Assembly: GCA_021555075.1 (NCBI GenBank) | Contig: JAKGBX010000004.1 | Location: 62,001 to 126,000, forward strand | Length of the DNA stretch: 64,000 nucleotides | Source: Rhodobacteraceae bacterium LMO-JJ12 | GTDB taxonomy: Bacteria > Pseudomonadota > Alphaproteobacteria > Rhodobacterales > Rhodobacteraceae | Reading direction: 5' to 3' | Shown here: positions 24,987-34,023 of the stretch, in pieces | Layout of the letters: every line of letters starts with the position of its first letter | Position numbering within the stretch: the first letter of the stretch is position 1 | Translations under genes and position numbers: made by a program | The notes under the pieces: model-generated | What the model saw: the letters and a program-made list of their open reading frames with translations, nothing else | Told to the model about the DNA's origin: nothing | Database searches by the model: none

Positions 24987-25004
24987 GGGCGGGTTCGCCC
25001 GCCC
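24987..25004 (+). promoter_or_regulatory. UUCG-capped hairpin after the capsid gene
   Basis: GGGCGGG (24987-24993) pairs with CCCGCCC (24998-25004) around a TTCG tetraloop, 15 nt after the capsid stop. No T-run follows, so it is unlikely to terminate fully. The rest of the 155-bp gap before g6 contains two copies of the palindrome GGCGCGCGCC (25007-25016 and 25067-25076). A role in protecting the capsid mRNA 3' end is inferred from position. Confidence 0.55.
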
Positions 25005-25126
25005 TCGGCGCGCGCCATTCCTGTTCGTGTTGTCCAGCTGCTCCCCTCCGTCCGAGCAACGCGGGCGGCGCGCGCCAAACCGCTTGGTCCAGTCGGGCGG
25101 GGCGTGGGAAATTTCGGAGTAATTCC

Positions 25127-25741
25127 ATGATGTTGATCGAAGAAACGCCGGTACCGCTCGCCGCTCTCCCGGTGACTGAGTTCAAGGCACATTTGCGGCT
25201 GGGATCGAGCTTTGCCGAAGACAGCCTGCAAGACCCGGTATTGGAGAGCTTCCTGCGCGCGGCGATTGCTGCGATCGAGGCGCGCACCGGCAAGATCCTG
25301 ATTTCGCGGGCGTTCTCGTGGACGCTGACGGTGTGGCGCGATGCGATGGGTCAGGCTCTGCCGGTGGCGCCGGTGAATTTGGTGAGCGAGTTGGTTCTGA
25401 TCGACCGGCTTGACGATGAAAGCATCGTCGATCCTGGCCGCTACAGGCTGGATCGCGATCTTCAGCGCCCACGGTTGCGTCCGGTGGGTACGATGCTGCC
25501 CTCGGTGCCGAGCGGAGGCGCGGTGCGGATCGGGTTCGAGGCGGGTTTTGCCGCGACCTGGGGCGAATTGCCCTCGGATCTGGGGCAGGCGGTGCTGCTG
25601 CTGGCGGCGCATTATTATGAGTATCGCAGCGAGACGAGCCTCGGGAATGGCTGCATGCCTTTTGGTGTGACCAGCCTGATCGAACGCTATCGCACCGTGC
25701 GGATTTTCGCGGGTGCAGCTCAGACGGATGCGGGCCAATGA
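25127..25741 (+). CDS. GTA orfg6, head-tail connector (adaptor)
   Basis: A 204-residue protein of the gp6-like head-tail connector family: PLAALPVTEFKAHLRLGSSFAEDSLQDPVLESFLRAAIAAIEARTGKILISRAFSW near the N terminus, then an alpha/beta C-terminal portion ending in SLIERYRTVRIF. In the GTA particle it forms the ring under the portal. The ATG at 25127 has a GGAG site 9 nt upstream. The gene ends in an ATGA overlap with g7. Confidence 0.88.
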   Translation: MMLIEETPVPLAALPVTEFKAHLRLGSSFAEDSLQDPVLESFLRAAIAAIEARTGKILISRAFSWTLTVWRDAMGQALPVAPVNLVSELVLIDRLDDESIVDPGRYRLDRDLQRPRLRPVGTMLPSVPSGGAVRIGFEAGFAATWGELPSDLGQAVLLLAAHYYEYRSETSLGNGCMPFGVTSLIERYRTVRIFAGAAQTDAGQ

Positions 25742-26076
25742 AGCGCGTGCATCTCAACCGCAAGCTGGTTCTGGAGGCGCCCGAACGGGTGGCGGACGGA
25801 GCCGGGGGCTATGTCGATGGGTGGATCGTGCTTGGCGAGGTTTGGGCGCAAGTAACGGCGCGCACCGGGCGCGAGAAACAGGGCGAGGGTGTGTCGGTTT
25901 CGAACGTGGGCTATCGCATAACGGTGCGTGGCGCACCCGTGGGCGCGAGCAATCGCCCGCAGCCTGACCAGAGGTTTCGTGAGGGCGCGCGGGTGTTTCG
26001 CATTCTGGCGGTGGCCGAACAGGGCCATGACAGGCGCTATCTCACTTGTTTTGCAGAAGAGGAGGTGGCGGCATGA
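25738..26076 (+). CDS. GTA orfg7, head-closure (stopper) protein
   Basis: A 112-residue all-beta protein of the phage head-tail adaptor family (LNRKLVLEAPERVADGAGGYVDGWIVLGEVWAQVTARTGREK, then GARVFRILAVAEQGHDRRYLTCFAEEEV). This pattern is typical of SPP1 gp16-like stoppers. It caps the connector and joins the tail. Both ends overlap neighbours by 4 bp. Confidence 0.88.
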   Translation: MKRVHLNRKLVLEAPERVADGAGGYVDGWIVLGEVWAQVTARTGREKQGEGVSVSNVGYRITVRGAPVGASNRPQPDQRFREGARVFRILAVAEQGHDRRYLTCFAEEEVAA

Positions 26077-26483
26077 GTTATGGCGTTTCATCGGCTTTGC
26101 AGATGGCCATTTACCAGCATTTGGCGGCGGATACGGCGCTTAGCGTTTTGGTGGGGAATGCGATTTATGACGCGCTTCCGGCGGGGGCGCTGCCCAGTCT
26201 TTATGTGACGCTGGGGCCGGAAACGGTGCGCGAGAAGTCCGATAAAACCGGGCACGGCGCGCTGCATACGATCACGGTTTCGGTTGTGACCGACCGGGCG
26301 GGGTTTCAGACGGCGAAAGAGGTGGCGGGCGCGGTGAGCGATGCGCTGGTTGATGCGGACCTTACGTTGGCGCGCGGTCGGCTGGTCTATCTCGCTTTTG
26401 ATCGCGCACTGGCCAAGCTTGAAGGTACCGGCACGCAACGACGGATCGACCTGCGCTTTCGCGCCCGTGTCGAAGACAATTGA
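26073..26483 (+). CDS. GTA orfg8, tail terminator (DUF3168)
   Basis: The 136-residue product matches DUF3168: SALQMAIYQHLAADTALSVLVGNAIYDALPAGALPSLYVTLGPETVREKSDKTG, a pattern seen in siphophage tail-completion proteins. It sits on top of the tail tube and joins it to the head. It starts at the ATGA overlap with g7 and ends 34 bp before the tail tube gene. Confidence 0.88.
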   Translation: MSYGVSSALQMAIYQHLAADTALSVLVGNAIYDALPAGALPSLYVTLGPETVREKSDKTGHGALHTITVSVVTDRAGFQTAKEVAGAVSDALVDADLTLARGRLVYLAFDRALAKLEGTGTQRRIDLRFRARVEDN

Positions 26484-26517
26484 CCCATCATTGAATTCAT
26501 CAGAACGGAGAGAAAAA

Positions 26518-26934
26518 ATGGCGGCTCAGAATGGCAAGGATCTTCTGATCAAAGTGGACCTGACCGGTGACGGTCAGTTTGGAACGGTGGCGGGGCTGCG
26601 TGCGACGCGGATCAGCTTCAACGCTGAAAGTGTGGACGTAACCAGCCTGGAATCGCAGGGCGGGTGGCGCGAATTGCTGGCGGGCGCGGGCGTGAAATCG
26701 GCGTCGATTTCCGGCTCGGGCGTGTTCAAGGACGATGCCAGTGACGAACGCGCGCGCCAGATATTCTTTGACGGCGAAACCCCGGATTTTCAGGTGATCA
26801 TTCCGGATTTCGGAACTGTCGAAGGCGCGTTCCAGGTGACGGGCATTGATTATGCCGGATCGCACAACGGCGAGGCGACCTATGAGCTTTCACTGGCTTC
26901 GGCAGGTGCGCTGGCCTTCACGGCGGCGGTGTAA
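26518..26934 (+). CDS. GTA orfg9, major tail (tube) protein
   Basis: A 138-residue TP901-1/lambda-V-like tube protein: AAQNGKDLLIKVDLTGDGQFGTVAGLRATRISFNAESVDVTSLESQGGWRELLAGAG followed by ASISGSGVFKDDASDERARQIFFDGETPDFQVIIPDFGTVEGAFQV. It forms hexameric rings that build the short tail tube. GGAG lies 7 nt before the ATG. Confidence 0.92.
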   Translation: MAAQNGKDLLIKVDLTGDGQFGTVAGLRATRISFNAESVDVTSLESQGGWRELLAGAGVKSASISGSGVFKDDASDERARQIFFDGETPDFQVIIPDFGTVEGAFQVTGIDYAGSHNGEATYELSLASAGALAFTAAV

Positions 26935-26939
26935 CGCAG

Positions 26940-27275
26940 ATGGGCAATCCGTGGGCGGGGGAGGTGGCGCTGGTCATTGATGGCGAGCGTCACCGACTGA
27001 AGCTGACGCTTGGGGCGCTGGCCGAGTTGGAAGCCGGGTTGGGCAGCGGGACGCTGACCGAGCTGGTGGAGCGGTTTGAGAGCGGCGGGTTTTCCAGCCG
27101 CGATGTGCTGGCCTTGATCGTGGCGGGGTTGCGCGGGGGGGGTTGGCAGGGACGGGCCAAAGATTTGCTCAGCGCTGAAATCGCGGGCGGGCCAATGGGC
27201 GCAGCGCGGGCCGCCGCAGAGCTCTTGGTGCGGGCATTCATGTTGCCCGAAGGCGAGAGCGATGCAGGGGTTTGA
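26940..27275 (+). CDS. GTA orfg10, tail assembly chaperone-like protein
   Basis: A 111-residue protein of the GTA_gp10 family: GEVALVIDGERHRLKLTLGALAELEAGLGSGTLTELVERFESGGFSSRDVLALIVAGLRGGGW. The layout resembles the G part of siphophage tail-assembly chaperones, which bind the tape measure protein. It overlaps the next gene by 14 bp in a different frame; no -1 slippery heptamer was identified with confidence. Confidence 0.86.
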   Translation: MGNPWAGEVALVIDGERHRLKLTLGALAELEAGLGSGTLTELVERFESGGFSSRDVLALIVAGLRGGGWQGRAKDLLSAEIAGGPMGAARAAAELLVRAFMLPEGESDAGV

Positions 27276-27465
27276 TTGGCCCGCATTGATGCGCGCCGGG
27301 ATGCGTGGGCTGGGTCTGAGGCCGGATGAATTCTGGGCGCTGACGCCTGCGGAGTTGCAATTGCTGCTGGGGCCGGAAGCTGCGTGCGCACCGATGGGAC
27401 GCATGAGGCTGGAAGAGATGCTGGCGACCTATCCGGACAATGAAGGAGAGAGACAAAATGGCTGA
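27262..27465 (+). CDS. GTA orfg10.1, small tail assembly chaperone
   Basis: A 67-residue product (GFDWPALMRAGMRGLGLRPDEFWALTPAELQLLLG...) that matches the phage tail-assembly-chaperone 6 pattern: a Trp-containing first helix, LRPDEFWALTPAEL, and a Met-rich C-terminal helix. It is the small gene found after g10 in the Rhodobacterales GTA. It overlaps both g10 (14 bp) and g11 (8 bp), so the three are translationally linked. Confidence 0.85.
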   Translation: MQGFDWPALMRAGMRGLGLRPDEFWALTPAELQLLLGPEAACAPMGRMRLEEMLATYPDNEGERQNG

Positions 27466-28117
27466 TTTGGAAAGCCTTCAGGATCTGGAGGACCAGATCG
27501 ATGCGTTGGAACAGACGCTGGGTGATGCGGCGCAAGTGGCCGCCGGGTTTGACGCGGAAATGCAGCGGATGCGCGGCACACTGGTGGAAACCGGCTATGA
27601 CGTGGCCACGCTTGAACGCGGGATGGGTCGCGGTCTGCGACGGGCGTTTGATGGCGTTTTGCTGGACGGCATGAAGCTTTCGGATGCGTTGGAAACCATG
27701 GCGCAATCCATGATCAACGCGACCTATAACGCCGCCGTCAAGCCCGTGACGGATCATTTCGGCGGGTTGTTGGCGCAGGGGATCGGCAGCCTGATGGGGG
27801 GAATACTTCCGTTCAAGGATGGTGCTTCGTTCAGCCAGGGGCGGGTGATGCCGTTTGCCAATGGTGGCGTGGTGAGCAGCCCGACCTATTTTCCGATGCG
27901 CGGCGGCACAGGTTTGATGGGCGAGGCGGGGCCAGAGGCGATCATGCCGCTGTCACGCGGCCCTGATGGCAAACTGGGCGTGCGCGGTGGCGGGTCGGCG
28001 CCGATTAATGTGGTGATGAACATCTCGACCCCGGATGCGGCGAGTTTCCAGCGCAGTCAGGGGCAGATCGCCGCGCAGGCAGGCCGGATGTTGGCCCGCG
28101 GGCAACGTAACCGTTGA
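27458..28117 (+). CDS. GTA orfg11, tail tape measure protein
   Basis: The 219-residue product begins with a predicted coiled coil (ADLESLQDLEDQIDALEQTLGDAAQVAAGFDAEMQRM) followed by the phage tail-component segment RGMGRGLRRAFDGVLLDGMKLSDALETMAQSMINATYNAAVKPV, a hydrophobic glycine-rich stretch and the ANGGVVSSPTYFPMRGGTGLMGEAGPEAIMPLSRGPDGKLGV motif common to tape measure proteins. Its shortness fits the very short GTA tail. Confidence 0.9.
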   Translation: MADLESLQDLEDQIDALEQTLGDAAQVAAGFDAEMQRMRGTLVETGYDVATLERGMGRGLRRAFDGVLLDGMKLSDALETMAQSMINATYNAAVKPVTDHFGGLLAQGIGSLMGGILPFKDGASFSQGRVMPFANGGVVSSPTYFPMRGGTGLMGEAGPEAIMPLSRGPDGKLGVRGGGSAPINVVMNISTPDAASFQRSQGQIAAQAGRMLARGQRNR

Positions 28118-28132
28118 GAAAGGACAAGCGAC

Positions 28133-28765
28133 ATGAATTTTCACGAGGTTCGTTTTCCCGCCAACCTGAGCTTTGGTTCGGTTGGGGGACCAGAGCGGCG
28201 TACTGATGTGGTGACGCTGGCCAACGGGTTTGAGGAGCGCAACACGCCCTGGGCGCATTCGCGCAGGCGTTATGACGCGGGTGTTTCGATGCGTTCGCTT
28301 GACGATATCGAGACGTTGATCGCGTTTTTTGAAGCGCGCCGTGGGCAAATGTTTGGTTTTCGCTGGAAGGATTGGTCTGATTTCAGGTCTTGTCTGGCCA
28401 GCGGTGAGTTAGCGTTTGACGATCAGGATATCGCGGTCGGCGATGAGGCAATATCGGCGTTTCAACTGAAGAAAACCTATCGTTCGGGCGAGCATGTCTA
28501 TGTGCGGCCTGTGACCAAGCCGGTTGCGGGCACGGTGCGTGTGGGAATTGATGGAGTAGAGCAGCACGAGGGCGTGCATTACAGGGTCGATACCGCCACG
28601 GGATACGTGCATTTCACCCATCCGCCGGACATTGGCGCACGGGTGACTGCTGGATTCGAGTTCGACGTGCCGGTGCGTTTTGATACCGACCGGATCCTTG
28701 CCAATGTTGCCAGCTTCCGGGCTGGGGACGTGCCGAACGTGCCGGTGGTGGAGGTTCGGGTCTGA
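28133..28765 (+). CDS. GTA orfg12, distal tail protein (DUF2460)
   Basis: A 210-residue DUF2460 protein: NFHEVRFPANLSFGSVGGPERRTDVVTLANGFEERNTPWAHSRRRYDAG near the start and FFEARRGQMFGFRWKDWSDF in the middle, both highly conserved. It forms the ring that attaches the baseplate to the tube. The stop shares one base with the g13 start (TGATG). Confidence 0.93.
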   Translation: MNFHEVRFPANLSFGSVGGPERRTDVVTLANGFEERNTPWAHSRRRYDAGVSMRSLDDIETLIAFFEARRGQMFGFRWKDWSDFRSCLASGELAFDDQDIAVGDEAISAFQLKKTYRSGEHVYVRPVTKPVAGTVRVGIDGVEQHEGVHYRVDTATGYVHFTHPPDIGARVTAGFEFDVPVRFDTDRILANVASFRAGDVPNVPVVEVRV

Positions 28766-29649
28766 TGGGGGTGACAGGCGAATTTCTGAGCCACCTGCAA
28801 AGCGGGGTTACCACGGTTTGTCGGGCGTGGGCGATTATGCGCACCGATGGGCAGGTCTATGGGTTTACCGATCATGATATGGGGCTTGAGTTCGACGGTA
28901 TCACCTTTCGGGCCGATACCGGGCTGAGCGCAATGAGCTTGCAGCAAAGCACCGGGCTGTCGGTGGATAACACAGAGGCGCTGGGCGCGCTGAGTGATGC
29001 GGCGGTGACCGAGGCAGATATCGAGGCGGGCCGGTTTGACGGGGCCGAGGTGCGTTCGTGGCTGGTCAACTGGGCGGATATTGCGCAGCGCCAGTTGATG
29101 TTTCGCGGCACGATCGGCGAGCTGCGCCGTGCGGGCGGGGCGTTTCAGGCCGAGCTGCGCGGGCTGACCGAGGCGCTGAACCGGCCCCTGGGACGGGTCT
29201 ATCAAAAGCCTTGCACGGCGGTGCTGGGAGATCGTGATTGCGGTTTTGATACTGCGACACCGGGGTATTTTGTCGAACTGGCGGTGGAGCAGGTCGAAGA
29301 GCGCAGCCGTTTTGTTTTTGAGAATGTGAACGGATTTGAGCCCGGTTGGTTCGAGCGCGGCGTGCTTTTGGGGCTGGATGGCCCGTGCGAGGGGCTGAAG
29401 GGGATCATCAAGCGGGATGTTTTTGAGAAGGGGCGGCGGGTGATCGAGTTGTGGCATCCGATGCGGGCCGAGATCCTTCGCGGTGCGCGGGTTCGGCTGG
29501 TGGCAGGCTGTGACAAGCGCATGCAGACCTGCCGTTTGAAGTTCAATAATTTCGTGAATTATCAGGGCTTTCCAGATTTACCGGGTGAAAGCTGGCTGAT
29601 GGTGCAGCCGTCGCAATCGGGCGAGATGAGCGGCGGGAGCAGGCGGTAA
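28765..29649 (+). CDS. GTA orfg13, baseplate hub protein (DUF2163)
   Basis: A 294-residue DUF2163 protein with SHLQSGVTTVCRAWAIMRTDGQVYGFTDHDMGLEFDG at the N terminus and the C-terminal cysteine-rich region (YQKPCTAVLGDRDCGFD and GCDKRMQTCRLKFNNFVNYQGFPDLPGE) typical of the family and consistent with the metal-binding site reported for the related GTA hub. It links the distal tail ring to the peptidase and the large host-contact protein. Confidence 0.92.
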   Translation: MGVTGEFLSHLQSGVTTVCRAWAIMRTDGQVYGFTDHDMGLEFDGITFRADTGLSAMSLQQSTGLSVDNTEALGALSDAAVTEADIEAGRFDGAEVRSWLVNWADIAQRQLMFRGTIGELRRAGGAFQAELRGLTEALNRPLGRVYQKPCTAVLGDRDCGFDTATPGYFVELAVEQVEERSRFVFENVNGFEPGWFERGVLLGLDGPCEGLKGIIKRDVFEKGRRVIELWHPMRAEILRGARVRLVAGCDKRMQTCRLKFNNFVNYQGFPDLPGESWLMVQPSQSGEMSGGSRR

Positions 29650-29650
29650 G

Positions 29651-30097
29651 ATGGACAGCCCACAAACCCGCATCGTGCGCGCCGCGCGCGACTGGATCGG
29701 CACGCCCTATCGCCATCAAGGCGCGGTAAAGGGGGCGGGCTGTGATTGCCTGGGCCTCATTCGCGGTGTCTGGCGCGAGATCCACGGGCAAGAGCCCGAG
29801 GCTGTGCCGGCCTATTCGATGGACTGGTCCGAGCCGCAGGGTGACGAGCGGCTTTGGGCGGCGGCGCGGCGGCATTTGCAGCGCTGCGTGGAAGGCGAGA
29901 TGTTGCCGGGTGACGTGCTGTTGTTTCGGATGCGGGCGGGGTCGGTGGCCAAGCATCTGGGTATTGTGGGCGAGGCCGGAGCCGCCCTGACATTCATTCA
30001 CTCCTATTCGGGGCATGGTGTGGTGGAAAGCCCGCTTGCAGCCCCCTGGCGTCGCAGGATCGTGGCGCGGTTCAAATTTCCTGAGGAGATCGGCTGA
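29651..30097 (+). CDS. GTA orfg14, NlpC/P60-type cell-wall peptidase
   Basis: The 148-residue product has the NlpC/P60 signature GAGCDCLGLIRGVW with catalytic Cys33, and the His-containing segment VAKHLGIVGE near residue 102. It is expected to open the peptidoglycan of the recipient cell during DNA entry, as its R. capsulatus counterpart does. It begins 2 bp after g13 and overlaps g15 by 1 bp (TGATG). Confidence 0.92.
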   Translation: MDSPQTRIVRAARDWIGTPYRHQGAVKGAGCDCLGLIRGVWREIHGQEPEAVPAYSMDWSEPQGDERLWAAARRHLQRCVEGEMLPGDVLLFRMRAGSVAKHLGIVGEAGAALTFIHSYSGHGVVESPLAAPWRRRIVARFKFPEEIG

Positions 30098-33000
30098 TGG
30101 CTACGATATTACTTTCTGCGGCAGGGGCTGCGATCGGGGGCTCGATCGGCGGCACGGTTCTGGGCCTGTCGTCGGTGGCGCTGGGCCGGTTCGCGGGCGC
30201 CTCGCTGGGCCGGGTGATCGACCAGCGGATCATGGGTGCGGGTGCGGAAGCGGTGGAAACCGGGCGGGTGGAACGCTTCCGCCTGACGAGCGCGGGCGAA
30301 GGCGACCCCGTGGCGCAGGTTTATGGTCGGATGCAGGTGGCGGGCCATGTGATCTGGGCGACGCAATTCGCCGAGAGTGTGACCGTGAGTGGCGGCGGCA
30401 AGGGCGGGCCGCCCAAGCCCAAGTCGCGCAGCTTCAGCTATTCCGTCAGTTTGGCGATTGCGTTGTGTGAAGGCGAAATTACGGGCGTCGGCCGGATCTG
30501 GGCCGATGGGGTGGAGATCGCGAAAGATGATCTCAACATGCAGGTCTATTTCGGCACGCGAGATCAGTTGCCCGACCCGAAGATGGAAGCTGTTGAAGGG
30601 GCGGGGAAGGTGCCGGCCTATCGTGGCACGGCCTATATCGTGCTGGAAGATTTGCAGCTTGAGGCTTTTGGCAACCGGGTGCCGCAATTTGCCTTTGAGG
30701 TAACACGGCCGTCGCAACCGGGGTTGTTTGATGCGGTGGACGATCTCGCGCATGGCATTCGCGGTGTTGCGATGATGCCGGGGAGCGGGGAATATGCGCT
30801 GGCCACGACACCTGTGAGCTACAACCATGGTGTGGGGCAGTCGCAGATGGCCAATATCAACACACCCTCGGGCAAGGCCGATTTCACGACCTCGCTTGAA
30901 CGGATGGTGGACGAATTGCCCAATTGCGCGTCAACCTCGCTTATCGTGAGCTGGTTTGGTGACGACCTGCGTTGTGGCGAATGCACGATCCGCCCAAAGG
31001 TGGAACAGGGCGCGTATGACGGGCAAGAAATGCCCTGGGCCGTGGCGGGCGAGACACGTGCCAGCGCGGATGTGGTGGCGCGCGATGGCGAGGACCGCCC
31101 GATCTATGGCGGCACGCCGGCGGATGCATCGGTGATCGAGGCGATTGGTGCGCTGAAGGATGCCGGGCAATCGGTGATGTATTATCCGTTCATCCTGATG
31201 GATCAGGTGGCGGGCAATACGCTGCCCGACCCCTATAGCGATGCCGACACGCAGCCCAAGCTGCCTTGGCGTGGGCGAGTGACGCTATCAGTAGCGCCGG
31301 GGCGCGATGGTAGCCCCGATGGCAACGCAGGGGCCGAGGCGGAAGTGGCCGCGTTTTTTGGCACAGCGAGCGCGTCGGATTTTATCGTTGCGGCAGGTGG
31401 TGTGAGCTATGGCGGGCCGGTGGAATGGAGCTATCGGCGTTTCATCCTGCATCAGGCGGCACTTTGCGCGGCGGCAGGGGGCGTTGAGGCCTTTTGCATC
31501 GGCTCGGAAATGCGCGGGCTGACCCAGATCCGGGGCGCCAGTGGATTTCCGGCGGTGCAGGCGCTGATCGCTTTGGCGGCGGAGTGCCGAACGATTTTGG
31601 GGTCGGAAACGAAGATCGGTTATGCCGCCGATTGGTCAGAATATTTCGGCTATAACGCGCCGGGGGGGGATCGCTATTTCCATCTCGATCCGCTTTGGGC
31701 GGATGACAATATCGATTTCATCGGTATCGACAACTACATGCCGCTTTCCGATTGGCGCGATGGCCAGGACCATGAGGATGCCGATTGGGGCGCGATCCAT
31801 AACCTTGATTATCTGCAAGCCAATGTTGCGGGTGGGGAAGGCTATGACTGGTATTATCATTCGCCTGAGGCGCGCGCGGCGCAGATCCGAACGCCGATCA
31901 CTGATGGCGAATACGGTGAGCCTTGGGTATGGCGCTATAAGGACATTCTGAATTGGTGGAAGAACAGCCACCATGAGCGGATTGGCGGCATGCGCCAGAG
32001 CGAGTCGACGGTTTGGGAGCCGGAATCAAAGCCGATCTGGTTCACCGAGATGGGCTGTGCTGCGATCGATAAGGGCACAAATCAGCCCAACAAGTTTCTC
32101 GATCCGAAATCGTCGGAATCGTCGCTGCCGCATCACTCGAACGGGTTTCGCGACGAATACATCCAGATGCAGTATCTGCGGGCGATGTTTCGGTTTTGGG
32201 CAAAGGCAGAAAACAACCCGCAATCAAGCGTCTATGAGGGCGCGATGGTGGATATGGGGCGGGCGCATGTCTGGGCCTGGGATGCGCGCCCGTTTCCGTT
32301 TTTTCCCGGCAATAGCGCGCTTTGGAGCGATGCGGAGAACTATGCGCGGGGCCATTGGATCACCGGGCGCGTCTCGTCGCGTTCGCTGGCTTCGGTCGTG
32401 GCCGAGATTTGCACCCGCGCCGGGCAGGTCCATTTCGATGTCTCGGGGCTTTACGGTGTCGTGCGGGGATATACCGTGGGCGATGTGAGCGAGGCGCGCG
32501 CAGCGCTTCAGCCGCTGATGCTGCGCTATGGCTTTGATGCGATCGAGCGGGACGGGGTTTTGAGCTTTCGCATGCGCGATGGGTTGCAGGATGGGGTGCA
32601 AGAGGCCGGTAGTCTGGCGATTCACGATGAGATTGAAGGACAGGTCGAGCGACTGCGCGCCTCGGAGGCTGAACTTGTGGGGCGCGTGCGGCTACGCTTT
32701 GTTCAGGCTGACGGTAATTTCGAGGTGCTCTCGGAGGAGGCTGTCTTGCCGGATGAGGCCACCCATGCGGTGGCAACAAGCGAGATGCCCATAGCGTTGA
32801 CGCGCGGCGAAGGGCGGCAAGTGGTTGAGCGTTGGCTTTCCGAAGCCCGGGTGGGGCGCGACTCAGCGCGGTTTGCGTTGCCGCCTTCGCGGCTTGATCT
32901 TGCGGCGGGGGATGTTGTGCGGCTTGACGACGATGTGCGCAGCGATCTCTACCGGATCGACCGGATTGAGATGGGGGCATCGCAGATGGTCGAAGCCGTG

Positions 33001-34011
33001 CGTATCGAACCTGAGACCTATCGCCCGGTCCAGATTGAAGAAGATGCAGTTTCACTCAGCGAGTTTGTCCCGCCGGTACCGGTGTTCGCGCTGTTCCTCG
33101 ATCTGCCGCTGATGACGGGTGGAGAGGTGCCGCATGCGCCGCATGTCGCAATCACGGCCCAACCTTGGCCTGGTTCGGTCGCGGTCTATAGTTCGGGCAG
33201 CGATAGCAATTACGGTCTCAATCGTCTGATCGCAGCGCGCGCGACCGTGGGGGTGACCAAGTCCAACCTGCGCGCTGCGCGACCGGGGCTTATTGATCGG
33301 GGTGACGGGTTGATTGTGGAGCTGACTTCGGGCGCTTTGGAAAGCGTGGAGGAGGAGGCGCTTCTGTCAGGGGCAAACCTTGCCGCCATCGGTGATGGCA
33401 CGCCGGAGGGTTGGGAGCTTTTCCAGTTTCGTGATGCAATGCTTGTGGGAGAGAATACATATGTGTTGAGCCACCGTCTGCGCGGGCAGTTGGGCAGCGA
33501 TGCGTGGATGCCGCAGAATTGGCCGACGGGGTCGTATTTCGTTTTGCTCGATGGGGCGCCTGAGCAGATTGAGATGAATGAAGCGCAACGCAATATTGCG
33601 CGGCATTACCGCATTGGACCGGCGCGGCGCGGGTATGATGATCCGTCGTATCGCCATGAGGTGCGTGCCTTTGAAGGGGTTGGGTTGAAACCGTTAAGTC
33701 CGGTTCATCTGCGCGCGAGAACACAAGGCGATGGCGGCGTCGCTCTGGGCTGGATCCGGCGCACGCGGATTGGCGGCGATAACTGGGATGGATTGGATGT
33801 GCCCCTTGGTGAAGAGCGCGAGGCCTATCTTCTGCGGGTGGTTCAGAATGATGAGATACTGCGCGAGATCGAAATCACTACGCCGAGTTGGGTTTATCCG
33901 GCCAGTGCACAGGCAATAGATGGGATCAGCGGTAGTTTCGAGGTTCAGGTGGCGCAGATTTCGGCCATGGCCGGGGCGGGGGCTTTTGCACGTCTTGAAT
34001 TGGCGATCTAG
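30097..34011 (+). CDS. GTA orfg15, host-specificity / central tail protein
   Basis: At 1304 residues this is the largest protein in the window. Order of parts: a short N-terminal hydrophobic glycine-rich segment (ILLSAAGAAIGGSIGGTVLGLSSVALGRFAGASLGRVID), a hub-like region, a central TIM-barrel glycoside-hydrolase-like domain (from about residue 440, GSEMRGLTQIRG to DIGRAHVWAWDARPFPFFPGN near 740), and a phage-tail-type C-terminal domain. It contacts the recipient surface. It is the last GTA gene here; its stop is only 12 bp from the stop of the convergent dksA-like gene and no terminator is visible between. Confidence 0.94.
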   Translation: MATILLSAAGAAIGGSIGGTVLGLSSVALGRFAGASLGRVIDQRIMGAGAEAVETGRVERFRLTSAGEGDPVAQVYGRMQVAGHVIWATQFAESVTVSGGGKGGPPKPKSRSFSYSVSLAIALCEGEITGVGRIWADGVEIAKDDLNMQVYFGTRDQLPDPKMEAVEGAGKVPAYRGTAYIVLEDLQLEAFGNRVPQFAFEVTRPSQPGLFDAVDDLAHGIRGVAMMPGSGEYALATTPVSYNHGVGQSQMANINTPSGKADFTTSLERMVDELPNCASTSLIVSWFGDDLRCGECTIRPKVEQGAYDGQEMPWAVAGETRASADVVARDGEDRPIYGGTPADASVIEAIGALKDAGQSVMYYPFILMDQVAGNTLPDPYSDADTQPKLPWRGRVTLSVAPGRDGSPDGNAGAEAEVAAFFGTASASDFIVAAGGVSYGGPVEWSYRRFILHQAALCAAAGGVEAFCIGSEMRGLTQIRGASGFPAVQALIALAAECRTILGSETKIGYAADWSEYFGYNAPGGDRYFHLDPLWADDNIDFIGIDNYMPLSDWRDGQDHEDADWGAIHNLDYLQANVAGGEGYDWYYHSPEARAAQIRTPITDGEYGEPWVWRYKDILNWWKNSHHERIGGMRQSESTVWEPESKPIWFTEMGCAAIDKGTNQPNKFLDPKSSESSLPHHSNGFRDEYIQMQYLRAMFRFWAKAENNPQSSVYEGAMVDMGRAHVWAWDARPFPFFPGNSALWSDAENYARGHWITGRVSSRSLASVVAEICTRAGQVHFDVSGLYGVVRGYTVGDVSEARAALQPLMLRYGFDAIERDGVLSFRMRDGLQDGVQEAGSLAIHDEIEGQVERLRASEAELVGRVRLRFVQADGNFEVLSEEAVLPDEATHAVATSEMPIALTRGEGRQVVERWLSEARVGRDSARFALPPSRLDLAAGDVVRLDDDVRSDLYRIDRIEMGASQMVEAVRIEPETYRPVQIEEDAVSLSEFVPPVPVFALFLDLPLMTGGEVPHAPHVAITAQPWPGSVAVYSSGSDSNYGLNRLIAARATVGVTKSNLRAARPGLIDRGDGLIVELTSGALESVEEEALLSGANLAAIGDGTPEGWELFQFRDAMLVGENTYVLSHRLRGQLGSDAWMPQNWPTGSYFVLLDGAPEQIEMNEAQRNIARHYRIGPARRGYDDPSYRHEVRAFEGVGLKPLSPVHLRARTQGDGGVALGWIRRTRIGGDNWDGLDVPLGEEREAYLLRVVQNDEILREIEITTPSWVYPASAQAIDGISGSFEVQVAQISAMAGAGAFARLELAI

Positions 34012-34023
34012 CTTTGCGCGTGA

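Noticed and set aside
27262-27275. Lambda G/GT-style ribosomal frameshift between g10 and g10.1
   Set aside because: The overlap is short, g10.1 has its own ATG, and I found no convincing slippery heptamer.
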